The position numbers were made by a program, and so were the translations under genes. From assembly GCA_003669055.1 (NCBI GenBank), contig RAYB01000001.1, forward strand, positions 1 to 64,000: a DNA stretch of 64,000 bases, given 5' to 3'. Under the pieces are notes generated by a model. That model was given only the letters and a program-made list of their open reading frames with translations. It searched no databases and had not been told where the DNA came from. Origin of the DNA: a bacterium 1XD21-70 (GTDB lineage Bacteria; Bacillota; Clostridia; Lachnospirales; Lachnospiraceae). Positions 9,359-17,265 of this stretch are shown one piece after another (position 1 is the stretch's first letter; each line of letters starts with the position of its first letter).

Positions 9359-9471
9359 GGCTCTGTTTGGGGCAATGCCATCTGCCTAAAAAGGCAGGGC
9401 GGCGGTTTGCCTGCCAGGGAGCTTTTATTCCCGGCATCCCCCCGAATCACTGATAAAAGGAGCACCAGGCC

Positions 9472-12400
9472 ATGAACCATCATTTTCACATTCAGGATGA
9501 CATCCTGCTTCGATACGAAGGGAAAGAAGAATCTGTCATAGTTCCGGAGGGCATCCGTACCATTGGGGAGGGGGCTTTTAAGGCTTGTGTCTCTTTAAAG
9601 GAGGTAACCCTGCCCCCTGGCCTTAGCCGCATCCTGGCAGGGGCTTTTAAGGGCTGCCGGAAGCTTGAAAAAATCGAAATCCCCCAGGGAGCCTCCGAAA
9701 TCGGCGATTATGCCTTCCACCGCTGCCATTGCCTGAGGGAGGCCGTGCTCCCTGCCTCTGTCAGCCGCTTAGGGGACTGTGCGTTCCTCTACTGCGACAG
9801 CCTCACAAAAATCCGCATGCCCGGGGTCCGCCGCTTAGGGAGGCAGGCATTTGTCAATGATGTGCTTTTGGAAGAACTGGAGATATCCCGGGAACTTTGT
9901 GAGGAGGATCTCTGCGATGTGTTTACCGGCTGCGGCAGGATCTCCCGTATCGCCTTTGCCGACGGGGAAGAATTTTCCTTTCCCAATGTTGTGGAGGTTG
10001 TGGCCGGTAAAAGGGAAGTCCCCCCGCTGATCCGGGCGGTTGCCGTGGACGTCCTCCGGATGATGGAACTAGACGGGCGGCAGCTGGTACGCTTTCTCAC
10101 CAACCTCAAGCATGTGGAAATCCCGGAGGGCATCACATCTATCAAAAAAAGCTGCTTTTTTGATAAGAGGGGCATTTTGTCCCTCCATCTGCCTGCTTCC
10201 CTGCGGGTGATTGAGAGCCGTGCTTTCCGCAACTGTATTGGCCTGGAAACCGTGGTTTTCCAGCACAATGACGTCCAAATCCAGGAAGATGCTTTCCAGA
10301 ACTGCACTGCCCTTAAGCACGTCACCGTCTGCGGCCAAACCAAGTACACCTTCCAGGGGATCACAGGCCTGGCCGGACATAACGCGCCTCCCCTGGTGCA
10401 GGCCATTTACCGGCAGGTGATGGGGAATTTCCGGGTCAGCGGCACCATCCTCCTCAAATATCTGGGCAGCGAGTCCCGGGTCGTGGTTCCCCAGGGGATT
10501 ACCGTCATCGGGGAGGAAGCATTTGCCGGAAATGAAGCCATCGACCGGGTTATCCTTCCCGGCAGCCTTGAAGAAATCGGCGCCGGGGCATTCCGGGACT
10601 GCCTGGTGCTGCAGGCCGTTGAATTCCCTGCGCAGCTGAATTTTATCGGCCCCGGGGCTTTTGAAAACTGTGTCAAGCTGATACGGGCAGCCCTTCCCGG
10701 CGGGATCACGGCTGTGGAGCCAGGCACCTTTAAGCACTGCCGCATTTTGCGGGAACTTTCCTTTAGTTCCTGCCTGAAAGAGATTGGGGAGATGGCATTT
10801 TATGGATGCCTTTCCTTAAAGCAGGTGGATTTTCCCCAAAGCCTGGAGACGGTCAGGAAGATGGCTTTCTACCGCTGTGCCGGGCTGAAAGAAGTGCACC
10901 TGCCCCCTTCCCTCCGCCATGTGGGCAGCCTGGCTTTTGCCGAAAGCGGGCTCATCAAGGCATCTGTGGCCGGGGATGGGCGGGATTTCGGCACCGGCAT
11001 CTTCTCCTATTGCCCCCGCCTGCGCACCCTGGTGATGGAGCCTGGGGTCCGCCATATCCCCCATAAGCTGGCCTTTGGCTGCGGGAAGCTGGCGCACGTA
11101 CATCTGCCCGAAACCCTCAAGGCGGTGGGGAGGCATGCCCTGGAAGGAACCCCTTTCCTGGAGAAATGGAAGCAGGAACGGATGCAGTCGGCCTTGCTTC
11201 CGGCAGGGGAACCTAACGGCTGCGGGATGGGCACAGACCCCATGGAGGAGGTCTTCTGGGACGGCAGCGGCCTCTGCGGCGAAGTGCGGCTGGCAAAAAC
11301 AGTCCGCCTTGTGGCCGGCGGTGCGTTTTATGGAAATGACGCCCTGACACAAATACATTTCCCTGAAACCGTCACCTGGGTCGGGGCGGCTGCCTTGAAG
11401 GGCTGCAGGCTGCTCTCTATGGTATCCTGGCCTTCGGGCATAGATGAAATCGAAGAAGAGACGTTTTCCGGATGCGTCAGCCTAAAGGCCGTGCTCACCT
11501 GCCTCCCAAGGCAGAACCAGAGCCCCTCAAACTGCAAAAAAACGGATGACCCTTCCCTTCCTGATGCCTTCCCTGCCGTTATCCGCAGTGCCGGGACACG
11601 GGCGTTTTATTGCTGCAGCAGCCTGGAGCAGATCCATATAGGCGGCATGGTATCTGCGGGGAAGGAAGCCTTCCGCGACTGTGCGTCTCTTTGCCGCCAG
11701 CCCCTGAAATCACTGCTTTCTGTGGGAGAGGGCGCATGGGAAGGAACCTGTTATACCGCCCTTTTGCCCAACCAGGGCATGGATGCCTCCCTCCCTGTCC
11801 TCAACCATATCCTTCTCTCCGGCCAGGGATATATTGGCGAGGCCTGCCTGCCGCAGGGCATCCGCTCCATTGCCCCCTACGCCTTTGCCGGGAACTGCGG
11901 CCTTACCAAGGTGACCTTTCCGGACACCCTGGTACACATTGGGGAGGGCGCCTTCTGGGGCTGCACAGGGCTGCAAGAGGTGGAGTTTTCCCATACTGCC
12001 TGCCAGATCGGACAACGGGCATTTGAGAAATGCGCCTCTTTGCGGGAACTCAAGGTATATGCCTCCCAGGCCAAAAGCCGCGCCTTTGCCTGCTGTCCGT
12101 CCCTTACCCAGGCAGAACTTTATGGGCTCTTCTGCCTGGAAGAAAGGTTATTTGAGAACTGTTCTTCCCTGGAGGATTGCCTGTGCCCCCAGGCAGAGTC
12201 CGTACAAGATTTCTGTTTTTGCGGCTGTAGGAACCTGCGGGCTTTTGACAGTTCCCGCATAAGCCATATCGGCTCCTATGCGTTCCAGGATTGCGACCAT
12301 CTGCGGTCTGTTGATTTGGCAGACGGGGCTGTGCTTATGCCCCATGCCTTTGAGGCCTGCGGGAGATTGGAGGCTGTACGGCTTGGGGGAACCAAGAAAG

Positions 12401-13608
12401 CGCCTCTTCTCCGGGAATACGCCTTCTGCGGCTGTACCGCCCTCAGAACGGTTAGCTGGCAGGAAAAAACCTGGCAGCTGCGGGCCTATCCGGATATCCT
12501 GTCCGATGGGCTGCCCCAGGCCGCAAGGCAGGTATTTGCCAGCGCCCTCAGCTGTTTTGTGGTGGAAAAGGAAGATATCCTCACCGGCTATCAGGGGCAG
12601 GGGCGGATTGTGCATATCCCCAGGGGCATCCGTCAGATCGGCGCCGAGGTTTTCCGGGATATCCTGATGCTTGAGGAAGTGGAAATCCCGGATACCGTGG
12701 CATTGATTGGGGCAAGGGCATTCCACGGGACTGCCTGGCTGGAAAAACAGCGCCGAAAATCGCCGCTGGTGACAATAAACCACATGGTTTTGGACGGTTC
12801 CTGCTGCGCAGGGGAGGTCGTGATCCCAGAGGATATCCGCCTGGTGTGCGGCTGGGCCTTCGCCGGGGGGCTGGATATCCGGCGGATCCGTTTCTTGTCA
12901 GACAAGGTTAAGGTAGGGGAATATGCTTTCCGCAATTGTATCAATCTTGAGGAAATGGTCCTGGCTGACGGCACTGCCATACAGTTTGGGGGCATCGCTG
13001 ACCGTAAACGGGAGTTTTTGCCCGTGGCAAAACAGGCGGTGATGGACCGCCTGAACTGTTTTAAGACGGATGATGCCGATGCCTTGGCTGAGTGTACCGG
13101 CAATATCCCCCGGCTTGTACTCGCAGAAGGCATCACTGCCATCAAAGACCATGTGTTCCAGGACGCGAACCTGCTGACCATGGTCCGTCTCCCTTGTTCC
13201 GTGGCCTCCATCGGGGCATGCGGGTTCGCGGGCTGCAAATGGCTGCGCAGGGTGGAGCATGGAGTAAATGTAAAGCGGATCGGTGACATGGCATTTTCCG
13301 GCTGCAGCCGCCTGGAAGCAGTGGAACTGTCTGAAAAGCTTCGGTTTATCGGGGTGCGGGCATTTGAAAACTGCACTTCCCTAAAGGAAATTTATATTCC
13401 TGAAGGTGTGGCGGAGATCCCTGAGCGGGCATTTTTCCGCTGCCACAGCCTGGAACAGGTGACATTGCCCTCCACCTTGCAGCGGATTGGCAGGGAAGCC
13501 TTTGCCTTCTGCAAAAACCTCCGCCAGCCTTTGGTCAGGAATGGGGTTTTCGTGGGGGAGCGGGCATTTGCGGGATTGTGGGAACCCGGCGGCTCCGGCA
13601 GCCTTTGA
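9472..13608 (+). CDS. Very large BspA-like leucine-rich repeat protein (LRR_5)
   Basis: A 1378-residue protein built almost wholly of BspA-type leucine-rich repeats of about 23 residues with the pattern I..GAF..C..L..V.LP..(L/V)..I. At least seven larger blocks begin with a similar entry segment (for example ILLRYEGKEESVIVPEGIR near residue 12, then near 325, 610, 785, 1030, 1105 and 1190) and are separated by non-repeat linkers. BspA-like proteins usually mediate adhesion or protein binding, but here there is no signal peptide, LPxTG motif, cell-wall-binding repeat or membrane helix. The start context MNHHFHIQDD is hydrophilic. An intracellular scaffold or non-classically exported protein is possible. 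A spaced AAAAGGAG lies before the ATG. Confidence 0.85.
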   Translation: MNHHFHIQDDILLRYEGKEESVIVPEGIRTIGEGAFKACVSLKEVTLPPGLSRILAGAFKGCRKLEKIEIPQGASEIGDYAFHRCHCLREAVLPASVSRLGDCAFLYCDSLTKIRMPGVRRLGRQAFVNDVLLEELEISRELCEEDLCDVFTGCGRISRIAFADGEEFSFPNVVEVVAGKREVPPLIRAVAVDVLRMMELDGRQLVRFLTNLKHVEIPEGITSIKKSCFFDKRGILSLHLPASLRVIESRAFRNCIGLETVVFQHNDVQIQEDAFQNCTALKHVTVCGQTKYTFQGITGLAGHNAPPLVQAIYRQVMGNFRVSGTILLKYLGSESRVVVPQGITVIGEEAFAGNEAIDRVILPGSLEEIGAGAFRDCLVLQAVEFPAQLNFIGPGAFENCVKLIRAALPGGITAVEPGTFKHCRILRELSFSSCLKEIGEMAFYGCLSLKQVDFPQSLETVRKMAFYRCAGLKEVHLPPSLRHVGSLAFAESGLIKASVAGDGRDFGTGIFSYCPRLRTLVMEPGVRHIPHKLAFGCGKLAHVHLPETLKAVGRHALEGTPFLEKWKQERMQSALLPAGEPNGCGMGTDPMEEVFWDGSGLCGEVRLAKTVRLVAGGAFYGNDALTQIHFPETVTWVGAAALKGCRLLSMVSWPSGIDEIEEETFSGCVSLKAVLTCLPRQNQSPSNCKKTDDPSLPDAFPAVIRSAGTRAFYCCSSLEQIHIGGMVSAGKEAFRDCASLCRQPLKSLLSVGEGAWEGTCYTALLPNQGMDASLPVLNHILLSGQGYIGEACLPQGIRSIAPYAFAGNCGLTKVTFPDTLVHIGEGAFWGCTGLQEVEFSHTACQIGQRAFEKCASLRELKVYASQAKSRAFACCPSLTQAELYGLFCLEERLFENCSSLEDCLCPQAESVQDFCFCGCRNLRAFDSSRISHIGSYAFQDCDHLRSVDLADGAVLMPHAFEACGRLEAVRLGGTKKAPLLREYAFCGCTALRTVSWQEKTWQLRAYPDILSDGLPQAARQVFASALSCFVVEKEDILTGYQGQGRIVHIPRGIRQIGAEVFRDILMLEEVEIPDTVALIGARAFHGTAWLEKQRRKSPLVTINHMVLDGSCCAGEVVIPEDIRLVCGWAFAGGLDIRRIRFLSDKVKVGEYAFRNCINLEEMVLADGTAIQFGGIADRKREFLPVAKQAVMDRLNCFKTDDADALAECTGNIPRLVLAEGITAIKDHVFQDANLLTMVRLPCSVASIGACGFAGCKWLRRVEHGVNVKRIGDMAFSGCSRLEAVELSEKLRFIGVRAFENCTSLKEIYIPEGVAEIPERAFFRCHSLEQVTLPSTLQRIGREAFAFCKNLRQPLVRNGVFVGERAFAGLWEPGGSGSL

Positions 13609-13730
13609 CTGCTGCCAAAGCACAAAATACTGACAGCAAAAACGCCCCCTGGCCTTACAGCCTGTGCGGTCGGCAGGGGATGGCGGCAACTTTATCACGG
13701 TTTTTATGCCTGGGAGGGAATGGTGGCATT

Positions 13731-14807
13731 ATGAGATATCGCAGACTTGGCAATACGGGACTGGCAGTTTCGGAAATCGGCTTTGGCACCATCCCCATTC
13801 TCCAGGGAAGCGTCCCGGTGCTGCCGGACTATTTCAACCTCAGCGAGGAGGACGCCCTGTCTGTTATGGGGCATGCCTTTTCGCTTGGCTGCAACCTGTA
13901 TGACACGGCTATTGTGCCGGAATATGGAGACGCGGAATTAAAGCTGGGCAAATTCGCCGCCCATCTGGAACGGAACCGTATTGTCATAACGGATAAGGCG
14001 AGATTTTATGACGGAAATGAGATGTACCAGGCTGTGCTGGCTTCCTGTGAGAATTTGGGAACCTGGGCTGATGTGTATTTTGTCCACCAGGTAGACCCGG
14101 GCAGTGAAGACGAGGTGTTTGGAAAAGGCGGGGCGCTGGACGCCCTTGTGGAACTGAAACAACAGGGAAGCATCCGTTTTACCGGCATTGCCTCCCACTA
14201 TTATGACATTCTTCTGCGGGGCGCTGCCGACCGGCGGGTAGACGTGCTCCAGGGAAGCGGCAATGTGCTGGAACGGGGCATGCTGGACCGGATCCGCACA
14301 GAACCCCTTTTTACCGGCAAGGGGCTGCTGGTGAATAAGGTCTATGCCGCCGGGCTTCTGCCTGCCTTCTTCCCGGTGGAAACCCTGATCGGCACAGTTC
14401 TCTCCTATCCGGTCTCCTGCGCCTTAATCGGCATCGGCACCGTAAAACAGGCAGAGGCGGCAATGAGATGGGAAGAGAACTTTTCCGGCTTTGTCCCCAC
14501 CTTTTTGCAGGTTCTGTCCGTGCTGGAAAAGCACGGTTCACCGATCCCCTGCGACCGCTGCCAGCGGTGCGCCTGTCCCCACGGCACAGAAATCCATACC
14601 GTTTTCCGGCAGTTCCAATATGCCTTTATGGGCAAGGAATACTGGGCGCTGCGGAAGCTGAACCTGGGGATAAAGGACTCTGCCCGGCTATGCCGGGCCT
14701 GTGCACAAATGCCCTGCCTGAAAATGTGCCCGGCAAATATCCGGATTCCTGAGGAAATGGAGAAAGTGGCCTCCTACGTCCTTCAGCGGAGCAAAAACAC
14801 CTCCTGA
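13731..14807 (+). CDS. Aldo/keto reductase with a C-terminal 4Fe-4S-like cysteine cluster
   Basis: A 358-residue oxidoreductase. The first 270 residues form an aldo/keto reductase barrel starting RRLGNTGLAVSEIGFGT, with the tetrad represented by D (YDTA), Y (EYGDAE), K (ITDKARF) and H (YFVHQVD). The last 80 residues hold CDRCQRCACP and CRACAQMPCLKMCP, a spacing suited to iron-sulfur centres, as in the Clostridial AKR-ferredoxin fusions. These are presumed to link NAD(P)H or ferredoxin to carbonyl reduction; the substrate is unknown. The ATG at 13731 is used because homology begins there, although the frame is open from 13578. Its 3' end overlaps the convergent 3D-domain gene by 25 bases. Confidence 0.8.
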   Translation: MRYRRLGNTGLAVSEIGFGTIPILQGSVPVLPDYFNLSEEDALSVMGHAFSLGCNLYDTAIVPEYGDAELKLGKFAAHLERNRIVITDKARFYDGNEMYQAVLASCENLGTWADVYFVHQVDPGSEDEVFGKGGALDALVELKQQGSIRFTGIASHYYDILLRGAADRRVDVLQGSGNVLERGMLDRIRTEPLFTGKGLLVNKVYAAGLLPAFFPVETLIGTVLSYPVSCALIGIGTVKQAEAAMRWEENFSGFVPTFLQVLSVLEKHGSPIPCDRCQRCACPHGTEIHTVFRQFQYAFMGKEYWALRKLNLGIKDSARLCRACAQMPCLKMCPANIRIPEEMEKVASYVLQRSKNTS

Positions 14808-15592
14808 CTGGTCCTTCCATGTGCCCTTGCCTTTTCATGGCTGTCATAGAAGATATCAATCTTATGCCCCTGAATGGCAGAGCCTTTGTCCTCCACGGTG
14901 TAGACCGTATTCCCAATCCGCACCCTGCTCCCTAGAGGCAGGATCGTTAAGTCGGCTGCAATCGTGTGCCCTGCCTGCGGCACCTTGCCGGAATATGTAA
15001 TTTTGCTGCCGCCGCTGCATTTATCGCAATTGCAATAGCCGCTGATCGAAAAGACCCCCAGGGACTGGCTGCTGTCTGAGCCTGACGGCTGGGATGACTC
15101 TGCCGGGGAAGAAGCCGAAGCCTCCGCTGCCGGCTTTTCTTTGCTGTTCGTTGTGTCTTTAGCGGAACTCTTTGCTGCCTTTGAAGAGCCTTTACTATAG
15201 CTTACCGGCTCACCCAGGACATAATACTCGCCGTCCTTTACCGTATACGCCTTGATCTTAAAGTCACTGCCCTCAAGCCCGGACCAGTCTACCTTTACCG
15301 AAAAGCCGTGCCAGCCGTCCTTTAGTTCGGCCGCTAGATCCTCCCGGTACTGGTCTGCCGCCACATGGAGGTACTTGACCGGGTCAGGCTTCCCCGACCG
15401 GAAAATATGGAGTTCCACCTGCTGCACATCGTTCGTATCCTCCGGGTTCCACGCCCAGCCGGATATGGAACCCGAATCCACCCCCGTGACCTTCCCCCTG
15501 GCAGGTGCCGCACTGGATGGGAATGTCATGGCAAGCATGGTGATAAAGGATATTATTGCAAATGACCACGGTTTCAAACAATTCTTTTTCAT
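14783..15592 (-). CDS. Secreted 3D-domain protein
   Basis: A 269-residue exported protein. A signal peptide (basic start, hydrophobic WSFAIISFITMLAMTF, cleavage near SSAAPA) precedes a beta-rich domain of about 100 residues. A Ser/Ala/Lys-rich linker follows, then a C-terminal 3D domain of about 85 residues that keeps three aspartates in the EDKG, KIDIF and YDSH stretches. 3D domains are MltA/RpfB-like double-psi barrels linked to peptidoglycan cleavage and spore or wall remodelling. The ATG at 15592 follows GGGAGG by 14 bases; an in-frame GTG at 15607 overlaps that site and is unlikely. A consensus promoter and a 16-bp operator-like palindrome lie upstream. Confidence 0.8.
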   Translation of the reverse strand: MKKNCLKPWSFAIISFITMLAMTFPSSAAPARGKVTGVDSGSISGWAWNPEDTNDVQQVELHIFRSGKPDPVKYLHVAADQYREDLAAELKDGWHGFSVKVDWSGLEGSDFKIKAYTVKDGEYYVLGEPVSYSKGSSKAAKSSAKDTTNSKEKPAAEASASSPAESSQPSGSDSSQSLGVFSISGYCNCDKCSGGSKITYSGKVPQAGHTIAADLTILPLGSRVRIGNTVYTVEDKGSAIQGHKIDIFYDSHEKARAHGRTSQEVFLLR

Positions 15593-15632
15593 TTTCGTTT
15601 CTGGCACCTCCCGGCATATGTTTTTTATTTGG

Positions 15633-15648
15633 AGTTGTTATAACAACT
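15633..15648. promoter_or_regulatory. Perfect 16-bp palindrome in the 3D-gene leader
   Basis: AGTTGTTATAACAACT is a perfect inverted repeat lying about 40-55 bases downstream of the predicted transcription start. A partial copy (AGTTGTTAC) is at 15672 and a weaker one (AATTGTTAAA) near 15705, inside the promoter spacer. The form resembles operators of MarR-type dimeric regulators, but no regulator gene is adjacent. Confidence 0.55.
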
Positions 15649-15692
15649 AAAACCAAGGGCTAAACCACCCCAGTTGTTACAAGATGGTTATT

Positions 15693-15721
15693 ATTATATT
15701 ACATAATTGTTAAATGGTCAA
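15693..15721 (-). promoter_or_regulatory. Promoter of the 3D-domain gene
   Basis: On the minus strand TTGACC (15721-15716), 17 bases, then TATAAT (15698-15693). This is a near-consensus sigma-A promoter giving a leader of about 95 bases that carries the palindrome at 15633-15648. Confidence 0.75.
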
Positions 15722-15754
15722 GTCATTATCTCCAATGCAACTTCCGGCCAGGCC

Positions 15755-16405
15755 TTACCCAAACTCCCGCACCCGTTCCTCAAACTGCCCGTAAAAATCC
15801 CGTCCGCCGTCAAACGGCCGCAGGTAAAATTCTTTCAATATCCTCATGCACACCGACCGCGCCAACTCCCCGTCCGGTTCCCCGCATACTTGCCCCTGCC
15901 ATTTTTTCAAAAAACCGTGCCATGCGAGGACAAACTTCTCATACCGGCTAAACTCCGGCACCCCGATCCACTTACGCACTTTTACTTTTCCCCGGTTCTG
16001 GCGGCGGCATTCCTGCACCTGCAGAAAATACCAAAACCCGTCCCCCTCATAAATGCGCCCCAGGGGGAACATGCGGCAGAAGCCAGGCCGGAAGGGATGT
16101 ACCCGGCAGCGTCCCTGCCCATCCAAAAAGCCGCACCGCTCCTGCTCCCCCGCCATCTTTAAATTGGGCAGGATCAGCCCGTCCGCCACATTCAGTTCCA
16201 GCACGGAAGCCAAAAGCTGCTCAAACGTCAGCGAAAGCCCCTTTGCCAGTTCCTGTACATCATAGGGATCCAAAATTACGGATTTCCCCATCCCTTCGCA
16301 GCAGGAAGAGCAGCCCTCACAGCCGCCGCAGTCTGCCTTCACCATGTCATTGGCACCATAGCGGCGGCCGTCGGAAATCTCTGCTAAGTCTACTTGCCGT
16401 TTCAT
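15755..16405 (-). CDS. YkgJ-family cysteine cluster protein
   Basis: A 216-residue cytosolic protein with the YkgJ (UPF0153) cysteine pattern: CGGCEGCSSCC near residue 26, then CGFLDGQGRCRVHPFRPGFCRMFP near residue 90 and a later single Cys. The cluster is presumed to bind zinc or an iron-sulfur centre; the biochemical role is not established. The gene follows nagB by five bases on the same strand, so the two are cotranscribed. No functional tie to amino-sugar metabolism is known to me. Confidence 0.75.
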   Translation of the reverse strand: MKRQVDLAEISDGRRYGANDMVKADCGGCEGCSSCCEGMGKSVILDPYDVQELAKGLSLTFEQLLASVLELNVADGLILPNLKMAGEQERCGFLDGQGRCRVHPFRPGFCRMFPLGRIYEGDGFWYFLQVQECRRQNRGKVKVRKWIGVPEFSRYEKFVLAWHGFLKKWQGQVCGEPDGELARSVCMRILKEFYLRPFDGGRDFYGQFEERVREFG

Positions 16406-16410
16406 CGCGG

Positions 16411-17154
16411 TTATTTGGCCAACAGGCCCATCAGCTTTGACAGGGCAGCCTCATCTCCCACCAGGGTCACATCGCCATGGAACTGCAAGATCGATGCCGG
16501 AACCTCCGGTGTCACCGGCCCGCAGAATGCCTTTGCCAGCACGTCGGCCTTCGCCTCCCCGGACACAATAATCAGGATCTTCTTCGCCTGCATGATATTG
16601 CCGATCCCCATGGTATAGGCCTGGCGCGGCACATCCTCTTCCTTTTCAAAAAAGCGCTTGTTTGCCTCAATCGTGCTTGCCGCCAGATCCACGCAGTGCG
16701 TCTCCTTCTCGAAACACGCAGACGGCTCGTTAAAGCCAATGTGCCCGTTGTTGCCTAAGCCTAACAGCTGCAGGTCCACCGGCCCTTCCCTGCGGATGAT
16801 CTCATTGTAATCCGCACATGCCTTGCTGCTGTCCGGCTCCAGGCCGTCCGGCACAAAAGTGCGGCTCTTGTCTATGTTTACCTGGTTAAAGAGATTGGTA
16901 TCCATAAAGTAGCGGTAGCTCTGGTCATTGTCCCCGGAAAGCCCCTTGTACTCATCCAGGTTCACCGAGGTTACCTTGGAGAAATCAAGTTCACCTGCCT
17001 GGCAGCGCCGGACCAGTTCCTGGTATGCCCCCACCGGCGATGACCCGGTAGCCAGACCCAGCACACAATCCGGCTTCAAAATCACCTGCGCCGCAAGAAT
17101 CCCCGCCGCCCGGCGGCTCATAGCCTCATAATCCTTTTCACAATAAATCTTCAT
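16411..17154 (-). CDS. nagB: Glucosamine-6-phosphate deaminase
   Basis: A 247-residue enzyme converting glucosamine 6-phosphate to fructose 6-phosphate and ammonia. It has the family features in order: GLATGSSPVGAYQELVRR (phosphate binding), NLDEYKGL with the catalytic Asp, YRYFMDTNLF, and GLGNNGHIGFNEP with the ring-opening His. Length matches the shorter Gram-positive NagB, without the allosteric tail of the E. coli enzyme. AAGGAG precedes the ATG. It sits downstream of the GlcNAc-type PTS gene but is separated from it by a terminator-like hairpin. A second, divergent NagB-like gene lies at 32783-33604. Confidence 0.92.
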   Translation of the reverse strand: MKIYCEKDYEAMSRRAAGILAAQVILKPDCVLGLATGSSPVGAYQELVRRCQAGELDFSKVTSVNLDEYKGLSGDNDQSYRYFMDTNLFNQVNIDKSRTFVPDGLEPDSSKACADYNEIIRREGPVDLQLLGLGNNGHIGFNEPSACFEKETHCVDLAASTIEANKRFFEKEEDVPRQAYTMGIGNIMQAKKILIIVSGEAKADVLAKAFCGPVTPEVPASILQFHGDVTLVGDEAALSKLMGLLAK

Positions 17155-17212
17155 TCCATAATCTCCTTCCGTTTATTTATTGCCCTGATTTACCGTTTAT
17201 TATAAAGGAAAG

Positions 17213-17240
17213 ATGGGGCGTCCGTCAATGGCGCCCCACC
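17213..17240 (-). terminator. Terminator after the PTS gene
   Basis: GGGGCG and CGCCCC (17215-17220 and 17232-17237) form a hairpin read on the minus strand after the PTS stop codon, followed by a TTTCCTTTAT stretch. It separates the PTS gene from nagB. Confidence 0.6.
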
Positions 17241-17265
17241 TTCCTTTTTATCTTTTCCATTCCCG

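Noticed and set aside
9789-13376. Several long open frames antisense to the leucine-rich repeat gene
   Set aside because: They mirror a GC-rich repetitive coding strand, have low-complexity Arg/Ser/Pro-rich translations and no ribosome binding sites.
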